Shown here: positions 36,351 to 45,334 of the stretch, piece after piece
How positions within the stretch are numbered: position 1 is the stretch's first letter
How the letters are laid out: every line of letters starts with the position of its first letter
From: Protopterus annectens
Lineage: Eukaryota > Chordata > Ceratodontiformes > Protopteridae
NCBI RefSeq assembly: GCF_019279795.1
Contig: NC_056727.1
Span: 1,212,363,577-1,212,427,576, forward strand
Length of the DNA stretch: 64,000 nt
Direction of reading: 5' to 3'
The notes under the pieces: generated by a model
Databases searched by the model: none
What the model was told of the DNA's origin: nothing
What the model saw: only the letters and a program-made list of their open reading frames with translations
Made by a program: the position numbers and the translations under genes

Positions 36351-36914
36351 CAATCCCACTCTGCCCTGAACAAACCAAGGACAAAAGTGATTTCACACAA
36401 AGGTTTAATGCAAAATAGTAAGTCTGTCCTCAGTAGACCATAGATGTAAAAAATTCCAAACAATCCAAAACGAGACATTAAATTCAATTCAAATAATTCA
36501 CCAGTTCAAATAGATAAGCGCTTTCGTCTGTAACACGTGACAGACTTTTTTAAAACTAAAGTCGCAGTGTCATTTCTTTCCTTAAATACTATTGTATTTC
36601 CTGTATCAATTAACAGTAAAAGCAACAGTGTAACTCACGTAAAATCATTCTTAAAACAAATATTGTCAATACAGCAGGTGTTTTTCCTTTAAAAATAAAT
36701 AAATAAACATAAATATTTTACAAAATTCTGGCCCTTTGCTTTAAAATGGATAACAAGGACAAGTGTTCATTAATACCAGGGGGTTCACTGGCATTCAGTG
36801 TAAGTTGCCACTCCAACTCCTTTGTTTCAATTTCATTCCCCCAGTCACCCCCCCCCCCTCACATTTTGCCTAACTATATCCAGTATACCGAATTTGAAAC
36901 CAAGAAAATTAGGA
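36351..36914 (+). repeat. PLE1 inverted arm, left
   Basis: Reverse complement of 37347-37907 with a modest number of differences. The arm starts CAATCCCACTCTGCCCTGAA and ends near CAAGAAAATTAGGA. Confidence 0.9.
36514..36556 (-). ncRNA. Degenerate hammerhead-like motif, PLE1 left arm
   Basis: Minus strand reads a stem GTCTG...CAGAC followed by GAAAGCGCTTA, matching the second half of the PLE2 hammerhead motif. The CUGA box upstream of the stem is lost, so it should be inactive. Confidence 0.5.
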
Positions 36915-37165
36915 CAAATTTGTGAGCGTTTAAAAAGGGCATTATTCTTATTTTGTGTCTCTATGGCGTAAAGCTGTTCGTAAATTCTCCTCCTAAGGGA
37001 TCTTTCCGTCTTCCCTATGTAAAGATGGTTACATCCCTGAAAAACACTAATATACACCAGCCCAGTCGTCTGACAGTTGCCATGTACCAATTTCACCTTC
37101 TGTAGTGGATCACCCAACCAAATTTCAACATTTTCCAGAATAAAAGAACACTGCATCTTCCACAT
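36845..37165 (-). pseudogene. PLE1 GIY-YIG endonuclease remnant
   Basis: A 106-codon stretch with the GIY-YIG nuclease core: VYISVFQGCNHLYIGKTERS, then LRRRIYEQL. GIY-YIG nucleases nick target DNA for PLE insertion. The start is arbitrary because the fragment lacks the RT domain that should precede it. The end of the frame runs into the left inverted arm, near a C run at 36848-36857. Confidence 0.8.
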
Positions 37166-37346
37166 TTCCTGGTCCCTATCCGGTGTTGTGTGTGTAATCT
37201 CGGGTGCTCAAGTAAAAATTTTACATTCTTACCCACCCTGTTGGTGAAAAGTGGACCATTACCCAGGGGGTTTGTGAGATGGTCATTCTCTTCCAGAATA
37301 ACCCAATTCTTGGAAAGGATACCCTGAACTTTCCTCCCAAATTCCT

Positions 37347-37907
37347 CCTAATTTTCTTGGTTTCAAATTCGGTATACTGGATATAGTTAGGCAAAATGTG
37401 AGGGGGGGGGTGACTGGGGGGAATTAAATTGAAATAAAGGAGTTGGAGTGGCAACTTACACTGAACGCCAATGAACCCCCTGGTATTAATGAACACTTGT
37501 CCTTGTTATCCATTTTAAAGTAAAGGGCCAGAATTTTGTAAAATATTTATGTTCATTTACTTTTAAAGGAAAAATACCTGCTGTATTGACAATATTTGTT
37601 TTTAAGAATGATTTTACTTGAGATACACTGTTGTTTTACTGTTAATTGATACAGGAAATACAATAGTATTTAAGGAAGGAAATGACACTGCAACTTTGGT
37701 TTTGAAAAAGTCTGTCGCGTGTTACAGACGAAAGCACTTACCTATTTGAACTGTTGAATTATTTGAACTGAATTTAACGTTGTCTCGTTTTGGATTGTTT
37801 GGAATTTTTTACATCTATGGTCTACTGAGGACGGACTTACTATTTTGCATTAGACTTTTGTGTGAAATCACTTTTGTCCTTGGTTTGTTCAGGGCAGAGT
37901 GGGATTG
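37347..37907 (-). repeat. PLE1 inverted arm, right
   Basis: Inverted partner of 36351-36914. In the PLE's minus-strand sense it lies at the 5' side, a position where full PLEs carry a pseudo-LTR copy of the 3' end in direct orientation. Here it is inverted. Confidence 0.9.
37700..37741 (+). ncRNA. Degenerate hammerhead-like motif, PLE1 right arm
   Basis: Plus strand: TTGAAAAAGTCTG, loop, CAGACGAAAGCACTTA. The helix GTCTG/CAGAC and the GAAA box are kept. The CUGA box reads TTGA, so cleavage is unlikely. Confidence 0.5.
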
Positions 37908-37909
37908 AC

Positions 37910-37923
37910 AAATCCAGAGTAAC
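37910..37923. repeat. PLE1 target duplication, right
   Basis: AAATCCAGAGTAAC, identical to 36287-36300. Confidence 0.8.
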
Positions 37924-38936
37924 ATGAAAAGAAAGGGATGAAGCACAGCATGACAAAAAAAAAAAATCATGTTTGATCTGTAGCTCAGGGTGGTGGCAAT
38001 ACAACACTTAGTGCATTCTCTATGTTACTATGCCAGAAGACCAATACTGCCAGTTACGCCTTAAGACATTAAGGAATACAGCAAAATACTTGAAACAATT
38101 AAGAAAAACAAGACAAAGGTTAGTATTTTTATATGCTATAATTCAAAAAAGAATGCATTCATTACAGGTTTCAAATGATGTTCTCTGGTAGAAAAGTCTG
38201 GTCTTAAACAATGAGCTAGATAACATTATGAAGTATGAATGAAAAGTCTCCTTAACAGTTAGTAAGAGATTTCTCTCTAGTGTGAGAGAAAAAGAGGAGA
38301 TTACCCATTATCAGCTGACATGAAACATATTTGTTACCAAATGGCCATCAGTGAACATAATTTCACAAGAAAATGGCTCCTCCATGTAAAGCTCCAAAGT
38401 AGGCACCATGCTTCTCATCACAGACCCACAGAGTCAAGAATATCAAAGACAAACAGTAGTAAGATACTGCTTTTCTGAAAAGTTCAATGCTCAGCTTCAC
38501 TCAGTAGTCTACTTTACATACAAATGTACATATAAATATAATAACAGAATGCATAGTAACCATCCATTATACATTTGATTTAAATAGTTTGATTCATCTT
38601 ATTATTTGTAAAAATATTGATCTCTACTATAGAGGAGTAACAATCCCAATTTTAAAACATGCCCATTTTGGGGGCCTACTACAATGAACACAAGAAAATG
38701 TCTGAAATCTTCATTTTATAAATACTGCATGGCTATGCAGCATTTATACAAACAGATGAATGCCCCTTTAAGGCAATATTCAGATGACCAAAATTGGAAT
38801 GTTCATAACCGAAGTGTTCTATGACATTCATTGCAATCCCAAACTGCAACAGTGTCCAGTTCAAAATGAATTAAAGTCAGCCTCTTTGCTGAAACCAGTA
38901 GGATTTTGGCACTGCCACCTCCAAAGATCTTCACCT

Positions 38937-38967
<31 letters not shown>

Positions 38968-40553
38968 AATATAGCCGTTCTAACAAGTTTCTAATTCATG
39001 TTGTACCAGAAATATAAAAATATTTGTTATACATTTTGTTCCAAACTGCTTCACACCCACCCCAGATGATAAAAGTCATATCCCAATATCATTACAAGGC
39101 TGGACTACTTTAACAATCAAAATCCACCCACTCCAAAACAAATAAATAAATTAATTACTAAAACCTTACAAATACTCATACAGGTAGTATGTTATCAATG
39201 TATGGAAAGCTGGCATGGCTATGGACCTAATTATCAACTATAATATAATATGTTTATTATATTAACCCATCTAATATGCTTAGCTGCTAAGGTAGAGAAT
39301 TTATTACATATCTAAATAAAAGCACTAACCGTCTGTTATTAAATGTCTGTGGATTTTACTGCAGTGTTTGTCCTAGTGATTTTTGTTTATACTTATTGTT
39401 TTTTTGGTCACTGGGGCTTCACTGTTCCTGATGCATTCTTTTTTTCTTGAATGGAGTATAGACTGAAGTTTATGCCTTCAACATGAAACTTAAGTCTTGT
39501 CTTCCTTTTTCTCATATTTTTAAAATGCATTTCATTACATGCACTCCTCATTACATTATGAACAAATGCCCTCTTTTCCTTCTTTCCTCCACTGTAAAAA
39601 CATGCTTAACTCCTCTGATCTTCCCTTGTGCACCTTATATTTTAACTTCTCAAAAACTAATCTTTTTCCAAAGGACTGCCCTTTAATCATTGACATTTTT
39701 GGCTATTTTTGCTGTTTGTGTATAAAAGCCCATTTCTTCAAACTGATTCAACATTTTTCAAGAAATTCTCAGTGAATGTTTCTGGTACAATTTACCTATA
39801 GCATATCCTCAGAAAAGGCTCCTATTATCAAAGGCTATGGAGCACCTGCATGCTGTATTTTAATGGCAATTTTTTAATCGTGTTTTATACTTTAACATAT
39901 ACAATGAATAAAAAAAGATTTTTTTTTTGTTCTTCTTGGACCTCATGTTTTCTGGCCTGGCCCCCAGTACCCAATGCCTACCAGCTACTCTCCACACCCC
40001 CTGGATTTATTCAGTTTTCACTGGTGCCAGTCGTGGATCTTGGAGGTGTCCTGGGAGCTCAGCTTGTATGTGCTTCCACCTTGGGAGGGGGTAAAAAGAT
40101 CACTTTTATATAGAAATGCATACTATGTTAGGTTGAAAATCACACCAACATTTCATATTTATGTTTTCCATAATTGTCATTAATTTATTCTGAATAGAAC
40201 TAAAGCTTGTGCATTTATTTTCTACAAACCACTTTAAAACTGTTGTATCCTTTCCAAAGCCTATTCTAATCTGAATGCTACCTTAACCTCAATTGACAGT
40301 CTCTCTGCTTCTGCAGAATCTGTTTATGAAATGTTCAGGATAAAAGTTGTATTGTCTAGGGATCTTATTTTATTTTGCACAATCTAATAGCTTTTAAGGA
40401 AAGGCAACAACAATACATGCTTATTTTGCAGACTATGTAAATAAATGTATTTTGCTATAACATATAAAATTATATAAAATATCACTTTTTCTGAGAAAAA
40501 GTGTATTATTTTTTATTCTCCTGCCATAAGAATAGACCAGTTAGAAGATTCAG
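37924..40553. other. Unrecognised AT-rich DNA
   Basis: No gene supported. A short GC-richer patch around 39940-40100 lies within an 87-codon open frame (39850-40113) with no known domain. Confidence 0.45.
38937..38964. repeat. Poly-A run
   Basis: 28 A bases on the plus strand. It could be the tail of a retrocopied element whose body is not recognised; no target duplication was found. Confidence 0.9.
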
Positions 40554-40568
40554 ACTTCATTCGGATGA
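40554..40568. repeat. Short match to the DIRS A outer edge
   Basis: GACTTCATTCGGATG also occurs in the left outer edge of DIRS A (around 15267-15281). Too short to call an element. Confidence 0.35.
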
Positions 40569-41296
40569 ATACTGAGCTTGTCGGCCAGGAAAATGCAAAA
40601 TATTCATATTTATTGTGAACCAAACAATAACAGTTTTAAATTCTGACAATTCATGTATGAGCCCGTGAATAAAAAAACTAAGTGTACAACCATGCTAGAT
40701 ATACATCCGAAATCGTATCTCAGACTACTCCCTTTTCTCTGAGTTATGGTGATCTTGGAGTTAGAATGTATATATAGAGGGGGAGGTGGTACACCCCCAC
40801 CATTGGAGGGTGCAGGGGATCTTGCTTCCTATAGAAAACAAGATTAAAGTTTATTGGTCATTTTCAAAAGCAAATATAAATAAATCTTTGGAATTGGCTA
40901 TAATCTTAACAAACAATATCAAATTAAACAATACCAAATTATACATTTTTTGAGGGAAGTATGTTGTTTTTGCATTTTATTTTCTTGATAATGGCAGCCC
41001 CGATTTTTTTTTTTCACAGAGCTGAAAATCCCTGCCATGACATCATGAAAAGTTAAACACCCAAGGTTTCACTACCTAAATCAATGTATAGGCTACTGTA
41101 CTTCCATGCTGAATACACCAGCAGTAGTTTCTTACTGTCTAGAAAAACAAATTGTCAGTTAGTTCTTCCAGGTGGAACATCTTATATTGAAAATTAACAC
41201 GTGATAATGTAGTAGCGAAACTATAATGTAAAACAAGAAGCTTCTCCACTAAAGAGGGGAGTTCTTTTATTTACCCAGAATGCCTTGTAAGTTATA

Positions 41297-41302
<6 letters not shown>

Positions 41303-41381
<79 letters not shown>
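41303..41381. repeat. (TA)n microsatellite
   Basis: About 39 TA units with one interruption (TATACATATA near 41350). It can form a cruciform. Confidence 0.95.
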
Positions 41382-41386
<5 letters not shown>

Positions 41387-41421
41387 CAGTATACAATGGT
41401 AGCTCTGTTATTCAAAAGTGT

Positions 41422-41452
41422 GCATGCTGACTGGTGAGCCTAACCAGCATGC
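41422..41452. repeat. Short hairpin GCATGCTG/CAGCATGC
   Basis: 8-bp perfect outer stem, partly extendable (CTGGT/ACCAG), with a loop of about 15 bases, just downstream of the TA repeat. Confidence 0.7.
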
Positions 41453-41474
41453 CTGTTGTTAAATGAGTATATAC

Positions 41475-41524
41475 CAATAGAAAAAAGTCTGGCTGCTGAA
41501 GTACGACCAGACTTTCTTCTATTG
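41475..41524. repeat. Hairpin with 18-bp stem
   Basis: CAATAGAAAAAAGTCTGG and its complement (17 of 18 paired) separated by 14 bases. Resembles a MITE core or a small precursor hairpin; function unknown. Confidence 0.75.
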
Positions 41525-41802
41525 CTATGTGCTCCATTTTACGTGTCCATATTTTAGGTCTGTACCTCATAAAATTTGTAGTTTTCTAACTGAGGAGTGA
41601 AGTCATTAAATAATGACAACGCATTACAGTTTCAAAATATCCATCAGTTAACATACAACAGCATGAATCCTGTTATTTTGGCAGCATTCTATGTTTATAA
41701 GAGCAACATTTACAATAGGGACCTGTGTCCCCCTAATTGAGGAGTTTGCACATTTCCTGAGCTAAGGGGTCGAGAAGTACATACAGTGGGCAGAGAAAAT
41801 GC

Positions 41803-41855
41803 AAGGAAAATCGGGTACGTTCTACAAAACTAAAGAAATGTACCCGATTTTCCTT
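41803..41855. repeat. Hairpin with perfect 16-bp stem
   Basis: AAGGAAAATCGGGTAC at 41803-41818 pairs perfectly with GTACCCGATTTTCCTT at 41840-41855; loop of 21 bases. Confidence 0.8.
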
Positions 41856-42324
41856 AATTTGTTGCTCTGTCTGTTTCATATCTCTAAATTCTCTGGATTT
41901 TTACGTTTTTTTTTCCTTTAAAAAAAAAAAGTAACAGAGATCTTCCTTTCTCTGTTGCTTGCTTTCCAAAGCACGGATGTACTGTATAAGCATGGAACTG
42001 TAAGTCCCAGATGCATGCACAGTACATCAACAAAGCAGAATAATGTGGAAACAGTGGGGGAACATCACAGTGCCACTATATAAAGAAGTTATTTAAGAAA
42101 AGTAAGTAATTTCTTTTTAAATATCATTGCATAATAGCAATAAGCGACTCATTGATGTTTCTATAGTGAAGACTTATCCACAGTTGGCTTTGTTTATTTA
42201 CTTGGGCTTTGTTCTCCTAATCAAACCACACCAACCGTGAGTAAATCTTCAATACAAACTTCAGTAAATAAAAGTAAATACATCACACCCATTTTTCAGT
42301 TACTGCTAAAGTACCTAATATGAC

Positions 42325-42326
<2 letters not shown>

Positions 42327-42361
<35 letters not shown>
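42327..42361. repeat. (TG)n microsatellite
   Basis: About 17 TG units, followed 60 bases later by a 13-base G run (42424-42436). Confidence 0.95.
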
Positions 42362-42363
<2 letters not shown>

Positions 42364-43315
42364 TTATAGAGAAAAACTGAGAATAAAACTAAAAAGTCAA
42401 ACAGCACACTAAAATCTTAATTTGGGGGGGGGGGGGCAAAACCACTAGCAACTTTAATATCAGAAGTATAACAGAAATTGAAATTAATACTAAAACAAAG
42501 AAGCTTCCAAAAGTGGCTGATACACTTTAATGGAGAAGAGAAATTATTAACATTCGCTGCCCTCCTTTAGCTCCACTGCTCTTTTTTCATAATTCTTGGA
42601 CTTGCAGTTATGACTCTTAGAATTACAACAGGGAGCTGGACGAAGAATAGCAAAAACAGGACACCAAAACAGCTATACAAAACTCCTGCTTGTAACTATC
42701 AATAAGAGACAAGTTTTTTTTTTTATTACCATATAAAGCATTACAGCACATTTCAGAAAATAATGACCCTCAGCTAAAAATACACTTTGCTGGTGCTTCT
42801 AACTGTAATGACAACACATACACAGTTTTACCTTTGTGTAATGTAGTGTACTGCAAAGGATGCAAAAGCTTGGGGGGAGGGGCAGTCATAAGTAGAGTGA
42901 CAAAAGAAAAAAAAACTTCGGTTTTCAGGAGAAATAAATATGATTTTTATTTCTTATGTAATGAGAACTCAACAACAAAACATCTTATATAATTGCTATG
43001 TTTGTGTACTGAGTAGAAGTAAAAAAAGTCCTAATGAAAAATGGGTATAATGCAAACTGCCAGACTACAGCAGTCAATGCCTATCATCATCTGGGTGTAG
43101 GCACCTATATATACATATAAAAAGGTCATATCTTAGTCTCATCCCTTTCAGATATCATTATGAAACTTTCAGCTAACAGGATGATATGCTACACAAAACA
43201 TCTAAAAACCAGTTTCCACCCTTAGGGGTTTCAGTGCAACAATATGCTGAATTGGATCCAACCCCAGTAGTCGCTAATAACTGCCATGTTAGCTATTGCA
43301 AATAAATTAATTGTG

Positions 43316-43370
<55 letters not shown>
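43316..43370. repeat. (TG)n(TA)n compound microsatellite
   Basis: About 11 TG units followed directly by about 16 TA units. Confidence 0.95.
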
Positions 43371-43378
<8 letters not shown>

Positions 43379-43663
43379 ATGTACGCAACTTTTATTTCTG
43401 AGCTAATTACAACTCAGAAAAGGAGGATTTAGGACCATTAGTAATGCCTGCATACTGACTAAAAGTTGAAAACAACAAAGTCAACAGAAACAGTGTAAAA
43501 TGCAACTGTCAGACTACAGCAATGAACACTTAATAAGCATATAGGCATAGCATTCAATTTGAAACAACCCAATGAATTGCTAAGACATGTGGCATGTTAG
43601 GTACGGCATAGTGTAAATAAATATATTTTGGCTGAAATATACAGTATGGGGTGGAATGGATAG

Positions 43664-43673
43664 CCATTAAAAA
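43664..43673. repeat. Possible PLE2 target duplication, left
   Basis: CCATTAAAAA, matching 45325-45334. Short and A-rich, so tentative. Confidence 0.4.
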
Positions 43674-43770
43674 CACAATCTAAATGTTGCTTATAGTCGC
43701 TTGGACACTCCAAGACAGCAAAATGGTCTAAAACACTTTCTACTTTATTACAATAAAAAATAAAATCATC

Positions 43771-43816
43771 ATATTAAGCGCTTTCGTCCTGTCAAGTAAG
43801 GACTTCTTCAGAATAT
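43771..43816 (-). ncRNA. Hammerhead-ribozyme-like motif, PLE2
   Basis: In minus-strand sense: AUAUU, CUGAAGA, one extra A, helix II GUCC / loop / GGAC, GAAA, then the self-complementary GCGC ending in UU, then AAUAU. AUAUU and AAUAU pair as stem I around the predicted cleavage site after UU. PLEs are known to carry minimal hammerheads with very short stem III that may act as dimers. The extra A between the CUGAAGA box and helix II departs from the standard core, so activity is uncertain. Confidence 0.6.
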
Positions 43817-44065
43817 AATTTCCACAACCACTCATCCCATCTCTTATATAAACGTAGAACCTATCACATCAGTTCTTTAATTAACATTCATTAAAAATCA
43901 ATTATTATTTAAAGAAACATTTCACATTTACATACACTGCAACAAAAATGTAGTATAAGATCAAGGCTTTAATAAGGGTTCACACATTTTAATTCCCAGT
44001 ATTTGGAAGTCAAATTAACTCATTAGCCTTAAAATTCAGTCAAGGCTGAATACTACTATGCTCAT

Positions 44066-44408
44066 TTAACCCAGGGGGGGTAGCAGGCTTGTAATTTCAA
44101 CTGCCATTTCACTTCTTTGACATCTAAAAGTGTCTTCATATCCCCCCCCCCCAGGGTTAATCTTAGTAATGTCCAGTATCGCAAACTCAAACATAGCTGA
44201 CTGGGGGCAATTTTTGGTATGCTTATACAGAGCACTTGTTTCATTTCCCTTTTTAATATCATACAGGTGTTCGTAGATTCTTCTACAAAAACAACTCTCA
44301 GCCTTCCCCACGTAGTATCCTGAACATCCCATGCATTTTGCCAAGTACACTACTTGTTTACAGTTACAATTTCCTTTTAAAAAATATATTTTTAAACATA
44401 CATTATTG
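44066..44408 (-). pseudogene. PLE2 GIY-YIG endonuclease remnant
   Basis: GIY-YIG core VVYLAKCMGCSGYYVGKAES followed by CFCRRIYEHLYDIKKG and a C-terminal helix region. The open frame extends to 44446 only because the inserted SINE adds about 14 unrelated residues at its start. The family uses this domain to nick target DNA. Confidence 0.82.
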
Positions 44409-44646
44409 CCTGCGGTGGTGGTGCTGCGGCAGCGTTGTCGCCTCACAGTAAGACGTTGTCCTGTTCGATTCTCAGCTAAAGCATCTTCTGTGTGGAGACA
44501 TGCGTGAATGGGCGTACCTTCGTTGAAGGCTGTGCATCAGGGCTGGCAACTCAGTACGTAAAAATCTACTGCCAATCATTAGCGGACGGAGTTCCGCTGT
44601 GGCGACCCCTAACCGGGAAAAGCTGAAAGATACAACAACATTATTG
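44400..44646 (+). mobile_element. tRNA-derived SINE inserted in PLE2
   Basis: SINE body 44409-44637, flanked by ACATTATTG at 44400-44408 and 44638-44646. It has the head GGTGGTGCTGCGGCAGCG, TTGTCGCCTCACAG, a B-box-like GTTCGATTCTC (44463-44473), TTCTGTGTGGAG, and the 3' part TCCGCTGTGGCGACCCCTAA typical of HE1-like fish and amphibian SINEs. Internal parts are missing compared with the SINE at 4.7 kb. It landed after PLE2. Confidence 0.8.
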
Positions 44647-44719
44647 TCTAACCTTAAAGTGTTGTCCTCTAGAATATATGCACATTGAGCACATCTCCTG
44701 CATTTCCTAGTTCCCTTCT

Positions 44720-45260
44720 TACATTCGCCACTCAATCTGCTTCATAGGGTCCCCTTCAAAATATTCTTTTAAATTTCGTCCTGTTTTGAAACTAAAAATG
44801 GGGTTAGTCCCCAATAATTGATATATATCTGGATAAACTGTTAATATATTCCATCCTGACTTTACAATTTTCTTTCTTTCCTCAGTTTGTGGCCCAAATT
44901 CTAAAACCAAAGCCCTTTTAAATTCCTCATTACCAACATTGCCTTTTGTTGGTGGTAAACCTTTCCCTAATAGTGGTACATATTTTATCCCCCACTGAAA
45001 TTGTACATAATTTCTAATTTCTTTTATCAAAGTTGGGGGTAATGTCTTACCACAAACAATTCTTCCACTTTATCTAATTCATTAGTTAAACCTCCTAGAT
45101 CTGAAGTCATACAGTCACACCCTAACCCTTCATGAGGTTCCTTTTTTGTGACTGGGGATGACCACTTCCAAACTCCAAGTACGAGTTACTAGCTGTGGGC
45201 TTTCTATAGATCCTAGACTTAAAGCCTGTGTCTGTTTTAATAATAAGTGTATCTAAATGA
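44720..45260 (-). pseudogene. PLE2 reverse transcriptase C-terminal remnant
   Basis: Includes the PLE RT tail: DTLIIKTDTGFKSRIYRKPT and NSYLEFGSGHP (45140-45260). This is followed by a linker with YPDIYQLLGTNPIFSFKTGRN and NLKEYFEGDP (44740-44830), the region that links RT to GIY-YIG in this family. Stops and shifts interrupt it. Confidence 0.75.
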
Positions 45261-45324
45261 TTTATGATTTCTTTGTTGAACTTATAGTTAAAACTCAAAA
45301 AATTACAAGTACTATTTAAATAAC

Positions 45325-45334
45325 CCATTAAAAA
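45325..45334. repeat. Possible PLE2 target duplication, right
   Basis: CCATTAAAAA, partner of 43664-43673. Confidence 0.4.

Larger units (their letters stand above)
36301..37909 (-). mobile_element. Fold-back Penelope-like element (PLE1)
   Basis: About 1.6 kb between 14-bp target duplications. The minus strand carries the C-terminal GIY-YIG endonuclease of a Penelope-like element. The element's 3' end (36351-36914) is present again in inverted orientation at 37347-37907, giving a large hairpin with ~560-bp arms and a ~430-bp spacer. Each arm has a hammerhead-ribozyme-like motif. The RT domain is missing. Since one target duplication encloses both arms, the inverted structure was probably made at insertion, through a 5' inversion or template switch. 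Confidence 0.82.
40830..43663. other. Unrecognised DNA with many simple repeats
   Basis: No gene supported. It contains TA, TG and G runs and several short hairpins listed separately. Confidence 0.5.
43674..45324 (-). mobile_element. Penelope-like element (PLE2), 5'-truncated
   Basis: Minus-strand PLE remnant. In sense it begins inside the RT C-terminal region (RIYRKPTASNSYLEFGSGHP, 45150-45220), continues through the RT-to-nuclease linker (44720-45030), carries an inserted SINE (44409-44637), then the GIY-YIG domain and a 3' region with a hammerhead-like motif. Probable target duplications CCATTAAAAA bound it. Most of the RT is absent, so it is a dead 5'-truncated copy. Its protein differs clearly from PLE1 and PLE3. 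Confidence 0.8.

Noticed and set aside
39850-40113. GC-richer frame that could be an exon
   Set aside because: No consistent splice sites and no known motif; more likely part of an unknown repeat.
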